Source of the DNA: Pseudonocardia oroxyli
Lineage (GTDB): Bacteria; Actinomycetota; Actinomycetes; Mycobacteriales; Pseudonocardiaceae
Direction: 5' to 3'
Assembly (NCBI RefSeq): GCF_900102195.1
Contig: NZ_FNBE01000017.1
Coordinates: 1 to 64,000, forward strand
Length of the DNA: 64,000 nucleotides
In this document: one piece after another, positions 48,602 through 56,329 of the stretch
Layout: each line of letters opens with the position of its first letter
Position numbering within the stretch: the stretch's first letter is position 1
Notes under the pieces: model-generated
Told to the model about the DNA's origin: nothing
What the model saw: the letters and a program-made list of their open reading frames with translations, nothing else
Database searches by the model: none
Position numbers and translations under genes: made by a program

Positions 48602-51600
48602 AGGACCTCCAGGTGCTCGGTGTCGAGCAGGGGCCGCCAGATCCGCTCGGCCAGCGTGCCGAACCGCGACTGCGCCCCCTCGCGCTGCGCGAGCAGCGCC
48701 CGGAACTCCGGGTCGGGCCCCAGGACCGCGATGATCGACTCGTCCTCCTTCTCGAACCGCCACTCGCCCTCCGCGGCGGCCTCCGCGTCCGCGACGGCGG
48801 TGCCCAGCCTGCGTGCCTTCGCGTACGCCAGCGCGCAGGGCATGGACAGCGGCAGCGGCTCGCGCAGCCCCTCGCGGTGCACCGCGGCGAGATCGGTCAA
48901 CGCCGCCCGGGCCTCCTCGACCCCCACCGGACCCACGACGGCCCGCGCCGTGCCGCCGCGCCCGCGCCCCAGGGTGACCGCCCGCCACGGGACGCCGGGC
49001 CGGGTCACGGTGAGCGCCAGCAGCCGCGCCCAGGCCTGCAGGCGGTGCTTCGCCGCCAGCCGCGAGTACACGACGGTGACCAGCGTGTGGTCGTGGATCC
49101 CGGCGACCGTGCCCACCACCCGGACACCCGAGGGCAGCGGCGCCGCGACGTCCAGCGACGCGGGCTCCCCGACGCGCAGCTCGCGACTGGCCTCCACCAG
49201 CGGTTCCACCGCCCGGTCGACCTTCTCCAGCACGGCGCCGCCGAGCGCGCCCGGCGGCAGGTCGCCGCGCCGCCACTCGGCCGCCGCGGTGTGCTGCGGC
49301 CCCGCACCCGCGAGCCGGTCGCGCAGCATCCGGTCGCCGACGGCCCACTCCTCCAGACCGTTGAGCGCCACGGGCAGCGCGTCCCCGGGTTCGGTGTCCT
49401 CCGACCGCGGGACCATGCCCACCCGCTGGCGCAGGAAGGCCTTCATCGGGTGGTCGAGGAACCGGACGAGGTCGTCCAGCTCCACGGTGTCGGTCTCCGC
49501 GGGCGGGGTGAGCGGCCCCGACAGGAACGGCGGGACCGGACGCCGCTCGCCCTGGGAGGCGCGGGCGCCCGCGAGGGCGGTGCGGTCGAAGCTGAACGGC
49601 TCGGGCAGGGCGAAGTTGCGGGGGTCGAAGGGCTGCAACGGATGGCGGTGGGTGATCGCCTCGCTCGCCTTGCCGCCGACCACCCGCACGGTCTCGTCCA
49701 CGGCGTCGAGCAGCTCGCCGATCGGCACCGCGGGCGGGCGGGGCGCACCGGTCCGCTCGTTCATCCCCGAGTGCACCACCACGAGGTGCTCGGTCGCCGC
49801 GGTGATCGCGTCGAGCAGCAGCTGGCGGTCCTCGGCGCGCGGGTCCCGCTCCCCGATCCGCGGCGCCCTGGCCAGCACGTCGTCCCCGTCCGGGGCGCCG
49901 GTGCGCGGGAACACCCCGTCGTCCACCCCCAGCAGGCAGACGACCCGGTGGGGGACCGAGCGCATCGGCACCAGGGTGGCGACGGTCAGCGTGCCGGTGC
50001 GGAAGTTCGCCCGGCTCGGCCTGCCGCGCAGGCGGTCGGCGAGCAGGCCCCGGACGTCGGACAGCGACAGCGGGACGGTCTCGGCCTGCGGGCCCGCCGA
50101 CCGCACCACGTCCGCCAGCTCGGCGCGGGCCTGGGTGTCCTGCCAGGCGTCCGACGCCGTGGTGGCGGTGAGCGCCGACAGCCCCTCCTGCAGCGCGGCC
50201 ACCCACGCGGTGAGCGGCTGCGGCCCGGCCAGCGCGCCGAGGACGGCGGCGAGCCGGTCGAGGATCTCGGCGAGCGACCCGACCAGGTCGACGTCCGAGG
50301 AGTCCACGTCGTCCAGCGGGAGCGCGGTGCCCAGCCAGCCCTGCTCGCCCGGGCGCTCGGCCATCGCGACGCCGAGCAGCATCCGGTCCAGCCCGGCCGC
50401 CCAGGTGTTCTGCGGGAACCCGTCGAGCCGGAAGGGGCGGCGGTGCTCGCCGTCGAGCCCCCAGCGGACGCCGGACAGCGCGACGAGCTCGCCGATCCGG
50501 TCCACCGCGTCGTCGTCCAGGCGGAAGCGGCGGCGGACCGGGCCGGAGCCGACCAGGTCCAGCACCTGGGAGGCCGCGACCCGCGAGTCGGCCAGCTCCA
50601 GCAGCGCCGACGCCGTGCCCAGCAGCGGGTTCGCCTGCCGCAGGGCGCGGTCGGCGAGCCGGACGCGCAGCCGGTGGCCGGGGTGGGCCTCCTCCTCGTC
50701 CTCGGCGGCCAGGCCGAACGAGGCCGAGATCAGCGGGGCGAACGCCTCGATGTCCGGGCACATGACGATGACGTCTCGCGGCTCGAGGGTCGGGTCCGCG
50801 GCCAGCAGGCCCAGCACGATCTCGCGCAGCACCTCGACCTGGCGGTCCGGGCCGTGGCAGGCGTGGACCGCGACGCTGCGGTCCGCGGGGTCCAGGAGGG
50901 GGAGCTCCCCGCCGGGGGCCCGGTCCGTGCGCAGCGCCTCCTGCAGCCTGCCGAGCAGCGTCCGCGGGGTGGGCGCGCCGGGGTGGTAGTGATCCTGCGC
51001 CGCCGGGAGCCGCAGCTGCAGCTCGCGAACGTCTCGCCCCAGCGAGCGCAGGAGGGGATTGCCGACGGCGGCCGCGGACCCGTCCTGCTCGCGGAGCAGG
51101 GCGGGCTCCCGGCCCGTCAGCGTCTCCCACAGCGCGGGCGAGGGATGGGGCAACCAGAGGTGCACCGCGCGGTGGGCGGCCAGGGCCTCCAGGACCGCGA
51201 GGTGCTCGGCGGCGAGCCGGGTGGGCCCGAACACGCTCACCGACTCGGGGAGCTCGACGCGCGACGGATCGGCCCGCAGGACCGCCTCGGCCGCGGCGAG
51301 CCGTTCGGCGGGGCCCGGTTCGCCGATCCGGGCGCGCAGCCTGCGCCAGAGCTCGACCTGCCAGCGCAGGTCGGGCGGGGTGTCCTGCGGGTTCCCGCCG
51401 TGCCAGGCGCGGAGCATGTCCGGGCGGTGGACCGCGTAGCTCGCGAACAGGTCCGAGAGCCTGCGGGCCACGGCGTAGGTGCGGGTCTCCCCGCTGTGGC
51501 GCAGGTGCGCGGCCAGCGCCGCGAAGGTCGACCCGGGGTCCGCGACGGCCGCCCGGACCTCCTCCAGGAGCGGCCAGACCGCGCGGCGGGGGTCCCAGGG

Positions 51601-51870
51601 ATCGGTGTCCGGGTCCGTCCCGGTGGCCGCGTCCACCGCCTCGGCGAGGAGCTGGCCGGGGGAGGGGAAGACGACGTTCGCACACACGCCGTCCGCACCC
51701 GCCCCGGTGCCGAGGCGCAGGGACAGGCGCTGTTGGAGCCACCGCTCCACGCCGCGCTCGGGCACCGCGACGACCACGGGCGCGAACGGGTCGCCCCCGG
51801 GCTCGCCGAGGACCTCGGCGAGGGCGGTGGCGAGCGTGTCCGCTCGTTCGGCGCGGTGGATGTGGAGCAC
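48598..51870 (-). CDS. recC: Exodeoxyribonuclease V subunit RecC
   Basis: 1090 residues from GTG at 51870 (VLHIHRAERADTLATAL). RecC has a helicase-like and nuclease-like fold without activity and scans for Chi. Recognised parts are FAPVVVAVPERGVERWLQQRLSLRLG, DVIVMCPDIEAFAPLI, FRTGTLTVATLVPMRSVPHRVVCLLGVDDGVFPR and LDDLVRFLDHPMKAFLRQRVG. It is the first gene of the operon; the next starts in a GTGA overlap. Actinobacterial RecBCD differs in role from that of E. coli (AdnAB is the main end-resection machine in mycobacteria), so its duty here may be single-strand annealing or defence. Confidence 0.92.
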   Translation of the reverse strand: MLHIHRAERADTLATALAEVLGEPGGDPFAPVVVAVPERGVERWLQQRLSLRLGTGAGADGVCANVVFPSPGQLLAEAVDAATGTDPDTDPWDPRRAVWPLLEEVRAAVADPGSTFAALAAHLRHSGETRTYAVARRLSDLFASYAVHRPDMLRAWHGGNPQDTPPDLRWQVELWRRLRARIGEPGPAERLAAAEAVLRADPSRVELPESVSVFGPTRLAAEHLAVLEALAAHRAVHLWLPHPSPALWETLTGREPALLREQDGSAAAVGNPLLRSLGRDVRELQLRLPAAQDHYHPGAPTPRTLLGRLQEALRTDRAPGGELPLLDPADRSVAVHACHGPDRQVEVLREIVLGLLAADPTLEPRDVIVMCPDIEAFAPLISASFGLAAEDEEEAHPGHRLRVRLADRALRQANPLLGTASALLELADSRVAASQVLDLVGSGPVRRRFRLDDDAVDRIGELVALSGVRWGLDGEHRRPFRLDGFPQNTWAAGLDRMLLGVAMAERPGEQGWLGTALPLDDVDSSDVDLVGSLAEILDRLAAVLGALAGPQPLTAWVAALQEGLSALTATTASDAWQDTQARAELADVVRSAGPQAETVPLSLSDVRGLLADRLRGRPSRANFRTGTLTVATLVPMRSVPHRVVCLLGVDDGVFPRTGAPDGDDVLARAPRIGERDPRAEDRQLLLDAITAATEHLVVVHSGMNERTGAPRPPAVPIGELLDAVDETVRVVGGKASEAITHRHPLQPFDPRNFALPEPFSFDRTALAGARASQGERRPVPPFLSGPLTPPAETDTVELDDLVRFLDHPMKAFLRQRVGMVPRSEDTEPGDALPVALNGLEEWAVGDRMLRDRLAGAGPQHTAAAEWRRGDLPPGALGGAVLEKVDRAVEPLVEASRELRVGEPASLDVAAPLPSGVRVVGTVAGIHDHTLVTVVYSRLAAKHRLQAWARLLALTVTRPGVPWRAVTLGRGRGGTARAVVGPVGVEEARAALTDLAAVHREGLREPLPLSMPCALAYAKARRLGTAVADAEAAAEGEWRFEKEDESIIAVLGPDPEFRALLAQREGAQSRFGTLAERIWRPLLDTEHLEVL

Positions 51871-51932
51871 GTGCTGGAACCTAACGGGGGCCTCCGACAG
51901 TCGCGGACACCCCTCCGCCGTTGTCCACAGCC

Positions 51933-53396
51933 CTACCAGTTCGCGATCGCGTAGTCCTTCAGGAAGACGCCGTAGAGGTCCTCGCCCGCCTCGCCGCGCA
52001 CGACCGGGTCGTAGACGCGGGCGGCGCCGTCGACCAGGTCCAGCGGGGCGTGGAAGCCCTCCTCCGCCAACCGCAGCTTCTGGTGGTGGGGGCGTTCGTC
52101 GGTGATCCAGCCGGTGTCCACCGCGGTCATCAGGATGCGGTCGGTGTCGAACATCTCCTGCGCCGAGGTGCGGGTGAGCATGTTCAGGGCGGCCTTGGCC
52201 ATGTTCGTGTGCGGGTGCCCGGGTGCCTTGTACCCGCGACCGAACACCCCCTCCATCGCGCTGACGTTGACCACGTACGACCGGCCGTGCGCGGCGGCGC
52301 CCGCGGCCAACGCGGACCGCAGCCGGGAGACCAGGATGAACGGCGCCGTCTGGTTGCACAGCTGCACCTCGAGCAGCTCCAGTGGGTCGACGCCCTCGAC
52401 GTTCGCGACCCAGCTGTTGACCCGGGCCGTGTCCGGCAGCAGCCCGCCCGCGTCGACCGCGATGCCCGCCTCGATCCGCTCGGGGGAGGCGCTGCGGGCG
52501 GTCATCGCCAGCTCGGCGAGCCGGTCGGCGGCCTTCGACCCGCCCTCGGCGGTCTCCACCACCGCGCCCAGCGTCGGGACCGCGCCCGCGAGGGCGGCCG
52601 GGTGCGCGTCGCTCGCGTGGGAGAAGACCAGCACGTCCGGCACCGTGTCGGCCGGGAGCGGCGTGTCCTCGGCCTCGGCGAGCGCGGCGTAGGAGCCGGG
52701 CGCGCGGCGCACGGTCTGGGCCGCGTTGTTGATCAGGACGTCGAGCGGGCCCTGCCCCGCGACGTCGTCGGCCAGCGCCGCGACCTGCGCGGGGTCGCGC
52801 AGGTCGATGCCGACGACCCGGAGCCGGTGCAGCCAGTCCGCCGAGTCCTCGACCGCGGTGAAGCGGCGCACCGCGTCGTGTGGGAACCGGGTGGTGATCG
52901 TGAGGTGCGCGCCGTCCCGCAGCAGCCGCAGCGCGATGTACATCCCGATCTTGGCCCGGCCGCCGGTCAGCAGGGCGCGACGCCCCCGCAGGTCCGTCCG
53001 CACGTCCCGCCGGGCCCGGTTGAACGCGGCGCACGACGGACAGAGGTTGTGGTGGAAGGCGTCCACCACGGTGTAGCGCTGCTTGCACATGTAGCAGGAA
53101 CGGGCGCGCCGCAGCGTCCCCGCGACCGCGCCGGGGGTGGTGGACGCCAGCGGGATGCCCGCCGTCTCGTCGTCCATCCGGCCGGGGGCGGCCGTGGCGG
53201 TGGCGGCGAACACGGCGTTGTCGGCGTCGGTGACCGCCTTGCGGCGGGCGCTCTTGCGGCGCTGCTTCACCGACTTCCACACCCGGGCCGTGGCGCGCCG
53301 GACCGCGACGGCGTCGGGGTGCTCGGGGTCCAGCTCGTCGACCTGCGCGAGCACCTTCAGCGCGGTCGCCAGGTCGTTCGGGTCGATGGCGCTCAT
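51933..53396 (-). CDS. SDR-family protein with an N-terminal zinc ribbon
   Basis: 487 residues, far longer than a classical SDR. Residues 1-70 are helical and basic; residues about 100-130 hold CYMCKQRYTVVDAFHHNLCPSC, a four-Cys zinc ribbon. The SDR domain then runs from LRGRRALLTGGRAKIGMYIAL, with DVLINNAAQTV, VVNVSAMEGVFG and a catalytic region GYKAPGHPHTNMAKAAL in which the YxxxK spacing is altered (the Lys is in MAKAAL and the expected Tyr position is His). Widespread in actinobacteria and some eukaryotes; the substrate is unknown. Overlaps the AT-hook gene upstream. Confidence 0.8.
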   Translation of the reverse strand: MSAIDPNDLATALKVLAQVDELDPEHPDAVAVRRATARVWKSVKQRRKSARRKAVTDADNAVFAATATAAPGRMDDETAGIPLASTTPGAVAGTLRRARSCYMCKQRYTVVDAFHHNLCPSCAAFNRARRDVRTDLRGRRALLTGGRAKIGMYIALRLLRDGAHLTITTRFPHDAVRRFTAVEDSADWLHRLRVVGIDLRDPAQVAALADDVAGQGPLDVLINNAAQTVRRAPGSYAALAEAEDTPLPADTVPDVLVFSHASDAHPAALAGAVPTLGAVVETAEGGSKAADRLAELAMTARSASPERIEAGIAVDAGGLLPDTARVNSWVANVEGVDPLELLEVQLCNQTAPFILVSRLRSALAAGAAAHGRSYVVNVSAMEGVFGRGYKAPGHPHTNMAKAALNMLTRTSAQEMFDTDRILMTAVDTGWITDERPHHQKLRLAEEGFHAPLDLVDGAARVYDPVVRGEAGEDLYGVFLKDYAIANW

Positions 53397-53866
53397 TCCA
53401 GCTCGGCGAGCGCCTTCCGGGCCTGCTCGAGCTGGGCTTCCAGCTCGGCGACCTTGGCCTCGCGCGTGGCCCGCGCCTCGGCGATCACCTCGTCGATCGG
53501 GCCGGAGATCTCCGGGTGCAGCTCGGCGGCGGCCTTGAGCACCGCGCCCGCGGACACCGGCAGGCCGCGGGCCAGCCAGGTCGCGCCGCGCTTGAGCTCG
53601 GCCTGCCACTCGCCGTCGACCGCGCCGCTGACGGTCAGGGTCAGCTCGACCACGCGGGTGGTCTTGGCGGTGGAGCCCTTGGGTCGGCCGCGCTTGCGCG
53701 GGGCGGGCTCCCCGGGCGCGTCGCTGGGGGCCTGGTCGGTGGGGGTCTGGTCGGTGGGGGCTTCGACGACGGGGGCCTCGGGGGTGGAGTCGGCGGGCTC
53801 CGGAGTCGGTGCGGTCACCGCCCCAGGATGACGCTCGAACTCATGTTCGAACAGGCTGCCCGACAT
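53393..53866 (-). CDS. AT-hook-containing DUF6319-like protein
   Basis: 157 residues; ATG at 53866 is chosen, though GTG at 53869 is equally possible. A Pro/Thr-rich acidic N terminus leads to RKRGRPKGSTAKT, an AT-hook that binds the minor groove of AT-rich DNA. After it come VVELTLTVSGAVDGEWQAEL and a C-terminal coiled coil (EARATREAKVAELEAQLEQARKALAELE). Known only as a domain of unknown function, so a nucleoid-associated role is inferred. ATGA overlap with the SDR gene downstream. Start codons lie in the MarR operator region. Confidence 0.7.
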   Translation of the reverse strand: MSGSLFEHEFERHPGAVTAPTPEPADSTPEAPVVEAPTDQTPTDQAPSDAPGEPAPRKRGRPKGSTAKTTRVVELTLTVSGAVDGEWQAELKRGATWLARGLPVSAGAVLKAAAELHPEISGPIDEVIAEARATREAKVAELEAQLEQARKALAELE

Positions 53867-53897
53867 CACATCGCTCAGTTATATAGTTGTGTGATGT
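53863..53897. promoter_or_regulatory. MarR-type operator region
   Basis: ACATCACA (53863-53870) and TGTGATGT (53890-53897) are perfect inverted repeats 19 bases apart, around the AT-rich GTTATATAGTTG. It is the most AT-rich spot in the area, lies directly before the MarR start, and overlaps the start of the divergent AT-hook gene. AT-rich MarR operators with such half-sites are common, so autoregulation is likely. Confidence 0.65.
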
Positions 53898-53898
53898 A

Positions 53899-54348
53899 AT
53901 GGTCCTCGTGAACCGGACGGCCGTGAACGACGTCGCCGAGCTCGCCGACGTGCTCGAACGCACCGTGAGCTGGCTGCGGCGCTCGGCGCGGGAGGCGGAG
54001 TGGAACACCGTCGCCCTCTCGGTCCTCGACGAGCTGGACCGGGGCGGCCCGCGGCGGATCAGCGTGCTGACCGCACTGGAGCGCACCTCGCAGCCGGGCA
54101 TGACCGGGATCGTCGGGCGTCTGGAGTCCGCGGGCCTGGTGGCCCGGTCCCCGGACCCCACCGACGGCCGCGCCGTGCTCGTCTCCGCCACCCGCGCGGG
54201 CCGCGCCTACGTCGCCGAGCGGCACGCCGCCCGCGCGGCGTTCGTGGCCGACCGGATCACCACCCTGTCCGACGACGACCGACGCGCGCTGCTCGCCGCG
54301 ACGCGCGCCCTGGCCGCCCTCATCGAGTCCGAGGGGAAGCCCCTGTGA
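53899..54348 (+). CDS. MarR-family regulator
   Basis: 149 residues from ATG at 53899. The winged helix is LSVLDELDRGGPRRISVLTALERTSQPGMTGIVGRLESAGLVARSPDPTDGRAVLVSATRAG, with the wing DPTDGRAVLV. N- and C-terminal helices form the dimer interface. It is followed in a GTGA overlap by an MFS exporter, a classic repressor-pump pair that responds to a phenolic or drug-like inducer. The operator at 53863-53897 covers its promoter. Confidence 0.88.
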   Translation: MVLVNRTAVNDVAELADVLERTVSWLRRSAREAEWNTVALSVLDELDRGGPRRISVLTALERTSQPGMTGIVGRLESAGLVARSPDPTDGRAVLVSATRAGRAYVAERHAARAAFVADRITTLSDDDRRALLAATRALAALIESEGKPL

Positions 54349-55592
54349 GCACTGTGAGCAGTACCGAGAGCCCGTTCCGCCAGCCCCGGGCCGTGTGGGC
54401 GGTCGCCTTCGCGTGCGTCATCTCGTTCATGGGCATCGGGCTGGTCGACCCGATCCTGCCCGCGCTCGCCGACCAGCTGCAGGCGAGCCACGCCCAGGTC
54501 GAGCTGCTGTTCACCAGCTACCTGGTGGTCACCGCGCTCGCCATGCTGGTGACCGGCTGGGTGTCCAGCCGGATCGGCCCCAAACGCACCCTGATCGCCG
54601 GGCTCGTGCTCATCGTGATCTTCGCCGCGGCGGCGGGGGCCGCGGGCGGCATCGGCGGCATCGTCGGCTTCCGGGCCGGGTGGGGCCTCGGGAACGCCCT
54701 GTTCATCGCGACCTCGCTCGCCGTGATCGTCGGCTCCGCGAGCGGCGGGTTCGCCGGCGCGATCGTGCTGTACGAGACGGCGTTGGGCGTGGGGATCGCC
54801 TCCGGTCCGCTGCTCGGTGGGCTGCTCGGCAACCTCTCCTGGCGGGGCCCCTTCTTCGGGGTCGCGGTGCTGATGCTGATCGCCCTGGTGGCCACCGTGG
54901 TGTTCGTCGAGAAGACCCCGCCGACACAGCCGAGCAGGCTCTCGGAACCGCTCACCGCGTTGCGGCACCGCAGCCTGCGCACCACGAGCCTGGTCGGGCT
55001 CCTCTACAACTGGGGCTTCTTCACCCTGCTCGGCTACGCCCCCTTCCTGATGAACCTCTCGGCGCTGCGCCTGGGTGCGGTGTTCTTCGCCTGGGGCATC
55101 CTCGTCGCGCTGTTCGCGGTGTTCGGCGCCACCTGGTTGAAGAACCGCTTCGGCACCGCACGCACGCTCTACGGCTCGCTGGTGGGGGTCGCGCTGATCC
55201 TCGCCGTGATCGGCACGTTCTCCGGGTCGGTGCCCACGGTGATCGTCGCGACGGTCCTCTCCGGCGCCTTCGTCGGGCTCAACAACACCCTCGTCACGAC
55301 GGCGGTCATGAGCATCTCGCCGGTCCCGCGCCCGGTCGCCAGCGCCACCTACGGCTTCGTCCGGTTCATCGGCGGCGGGCTCGCCCCGTTCGCCGCGGGA
55401 CTGCTGGCCGCGGCGGTGAACGTGCACCTGCCGTTCTGGATCGCCGCTGTGGTGGTGCTGGGCGGGCTCGCCCTGCTGACCACCGTGCACCGCGACCTCG
55501 AGCGGGCCGACCGCGGGGAGACCGAGGTGGACATGGCCGAGGAGGTCGCGGTCGGCGAGGGTGCCGTGGAGCCCTCGGAGATCCGGTCGTGA
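54345..55592 (+). CDS. MFS efflux transporter (DHA1-type, 12 helices)
   Basis: 415 residues from GTG at 54345. Helix 1 is VAFACVISFMGIGLVDPILPAL; motif A is GWVSSRIGPKRTLI; GVGIASGPLLGGLLGNLSWRGPFF is motif C. The C terminus is acidic. It is probably a proton-driven exporter under control of the MarR protein encoded just before. Its substrate cannot be told from sequence. Confidence 0.88.
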   Translation: MSTVSSTESPFRQPRAVWAVAFACVISFMGIGLVDPILPALADQLQASHAQVELLFTSYLVVTALAMLVTGWVSSRIGPKRTLIAGLVLIVIFAAAAGAAGGIGGIVGFRAGWGLGNALFIATSLAVIVGSASGGFAGAIVLYETALGVGIASGPLLGGLLGNLSWRGPFFGVAVLMLIALVATVVFVEKTPPTQPSRLSEPLTALRHRSLRTTSLVGLLYNWGFFTLLGYAPFLMNLSALRLGAVFFAWGILVALFAVFGATWLKNRFGTARTLYGSLVGVALILAVIGTFSGSVPTVIVATVLSGAFVGLNNTLVTTAVMSISPVPRPVASATYGFVRFIGGGLAPFAAGLLAAAVNVHLPFWIAAVVVLGGLALLTTVHRDLERADRGETEVDMAEEVAVGEGAVEPSEIRS

Positions 55593-55674
55593 GCGCGCGG
55601 TCGGTGCTGGTGATGGCGTCGGTGACGGTGCAGTGCCGGGCCGAGGCGCCGGGCTCGCGTGGTGAGGGGGAGCG

Positions 55675-56124
55675 ATGAGCTTCGAGTACGGGGCGGACGG
55701 GCCGCGGTCGGTGGTCGTCGGCGTGGACGGGTCGGAGACCGCGTACCGGGCCCTGCACTACGCCGTCGGGCAGGCGCGGCGGCAGGGCGGACGGGTGCTC
55801 GCGGTCTACGCCGACCAGATCCCGTCGCTCGCCTTCGCGACCGCCGTCCCGCTCGCCGCGTCCGCGGTGGTCGACGAGTCCACGGACACGCTGGTCGCCG
55901 AGCTGCGCACCACGGTCGACGGCCTGTCCCGCGAGTACGGCGTGGCGGCCGTGTTCGAGGTCGTGTCGGGCGACCCCGTGAACGCCCTGGTGCACATCGC
56001 CGAGCGGGAGCGGGCGGACGCGATCCTGGTGGGCGCGAGCGTCCAGGCAGGCCACAAGCTCTTCGGCTCGGTCGCGATGCGCGTGGTCAAGATCGGCCGC
56101 TGGCCGGTGACGGTGGTGCCGTAG
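55675..56124 (+). CDS. Universal stress protein (UspA family)
   Basis: 149 residues, with a strong ribosome site GAGGGGGAG just before ATG 55675. VVVGVDGSETAYRALHYAVGQARRQGG opens the UspA fold, and DAILVGASVQAGHKLFGSVAMRVVKIGRWPVTVVP ends it; the ATP-binding loop here reads GASVQAGHKLFGSV rather than the strict GxRGxxxxxxxxxGS, so nucleotide binding may be weaker. It acts in the cytosol in stress survival. Short gap (82 bases) after the MFS gene. Confidence 0.88.
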   Translation: MSFEYGADGPRSVVVGVDGSETAYRALHYAVGQARRQGGRVLAVYADQIPSLAFATAVPLAASAVVDESTDTLVAELRTTVDGLSREYGVAAVFEVVSGDPVNALVHIAERERADAILVGASVQAGHKLFGSVAMRVVKIGRWPVTVVP

Positions 56125-56196
56125 GGGGCGTGCCGCGCGGTGGCACTGCGGCGGCGCTGCGGTGCCGGCGGGACGGTCGGGCGGATCGGGTCGGGG

Positions 56197-56294
56197 GTGA
56201 CGGGAGCGCGCGGGTGAGTGCGCTCGCGTGACGCTGGGAAGGATCTTGCTCGGTGAAGGTGACGGGAGCGTTGAGGTGGTCGCGCTCCCGTGAC
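56197..56294. repeat. Pair of GTGACGGGAGCG-type inverted repeats
   Basis: Two hairpins: 56197-56232 (GTGACGGGAGCGC with GCGCTCGCGTGAC) and 56259-56294 (GTGACGGGAGCG with CGCTCCCGTGAC), joined by GCTGGGAAGGATCTTG. The joining motif and arms recur in the MFS repeat at 37788-38036. It lies between the convergent USP and PHA-synthase-like genes, where it could terminate both. Confidence 0.75.
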
Positions 56295-56329
56295 GCTCGG
56301 GCAGGGGGCCGGGTCGGGCGAGCGGCCGG

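Noticed and set aside
45233..50989. A 1918-codon open frame on the plus strand over recB/recC
   Set aside because: It has no domain pattern and runs opposite two genes with complete helicase and nuclease motifs; it is a shadow of GC bias.
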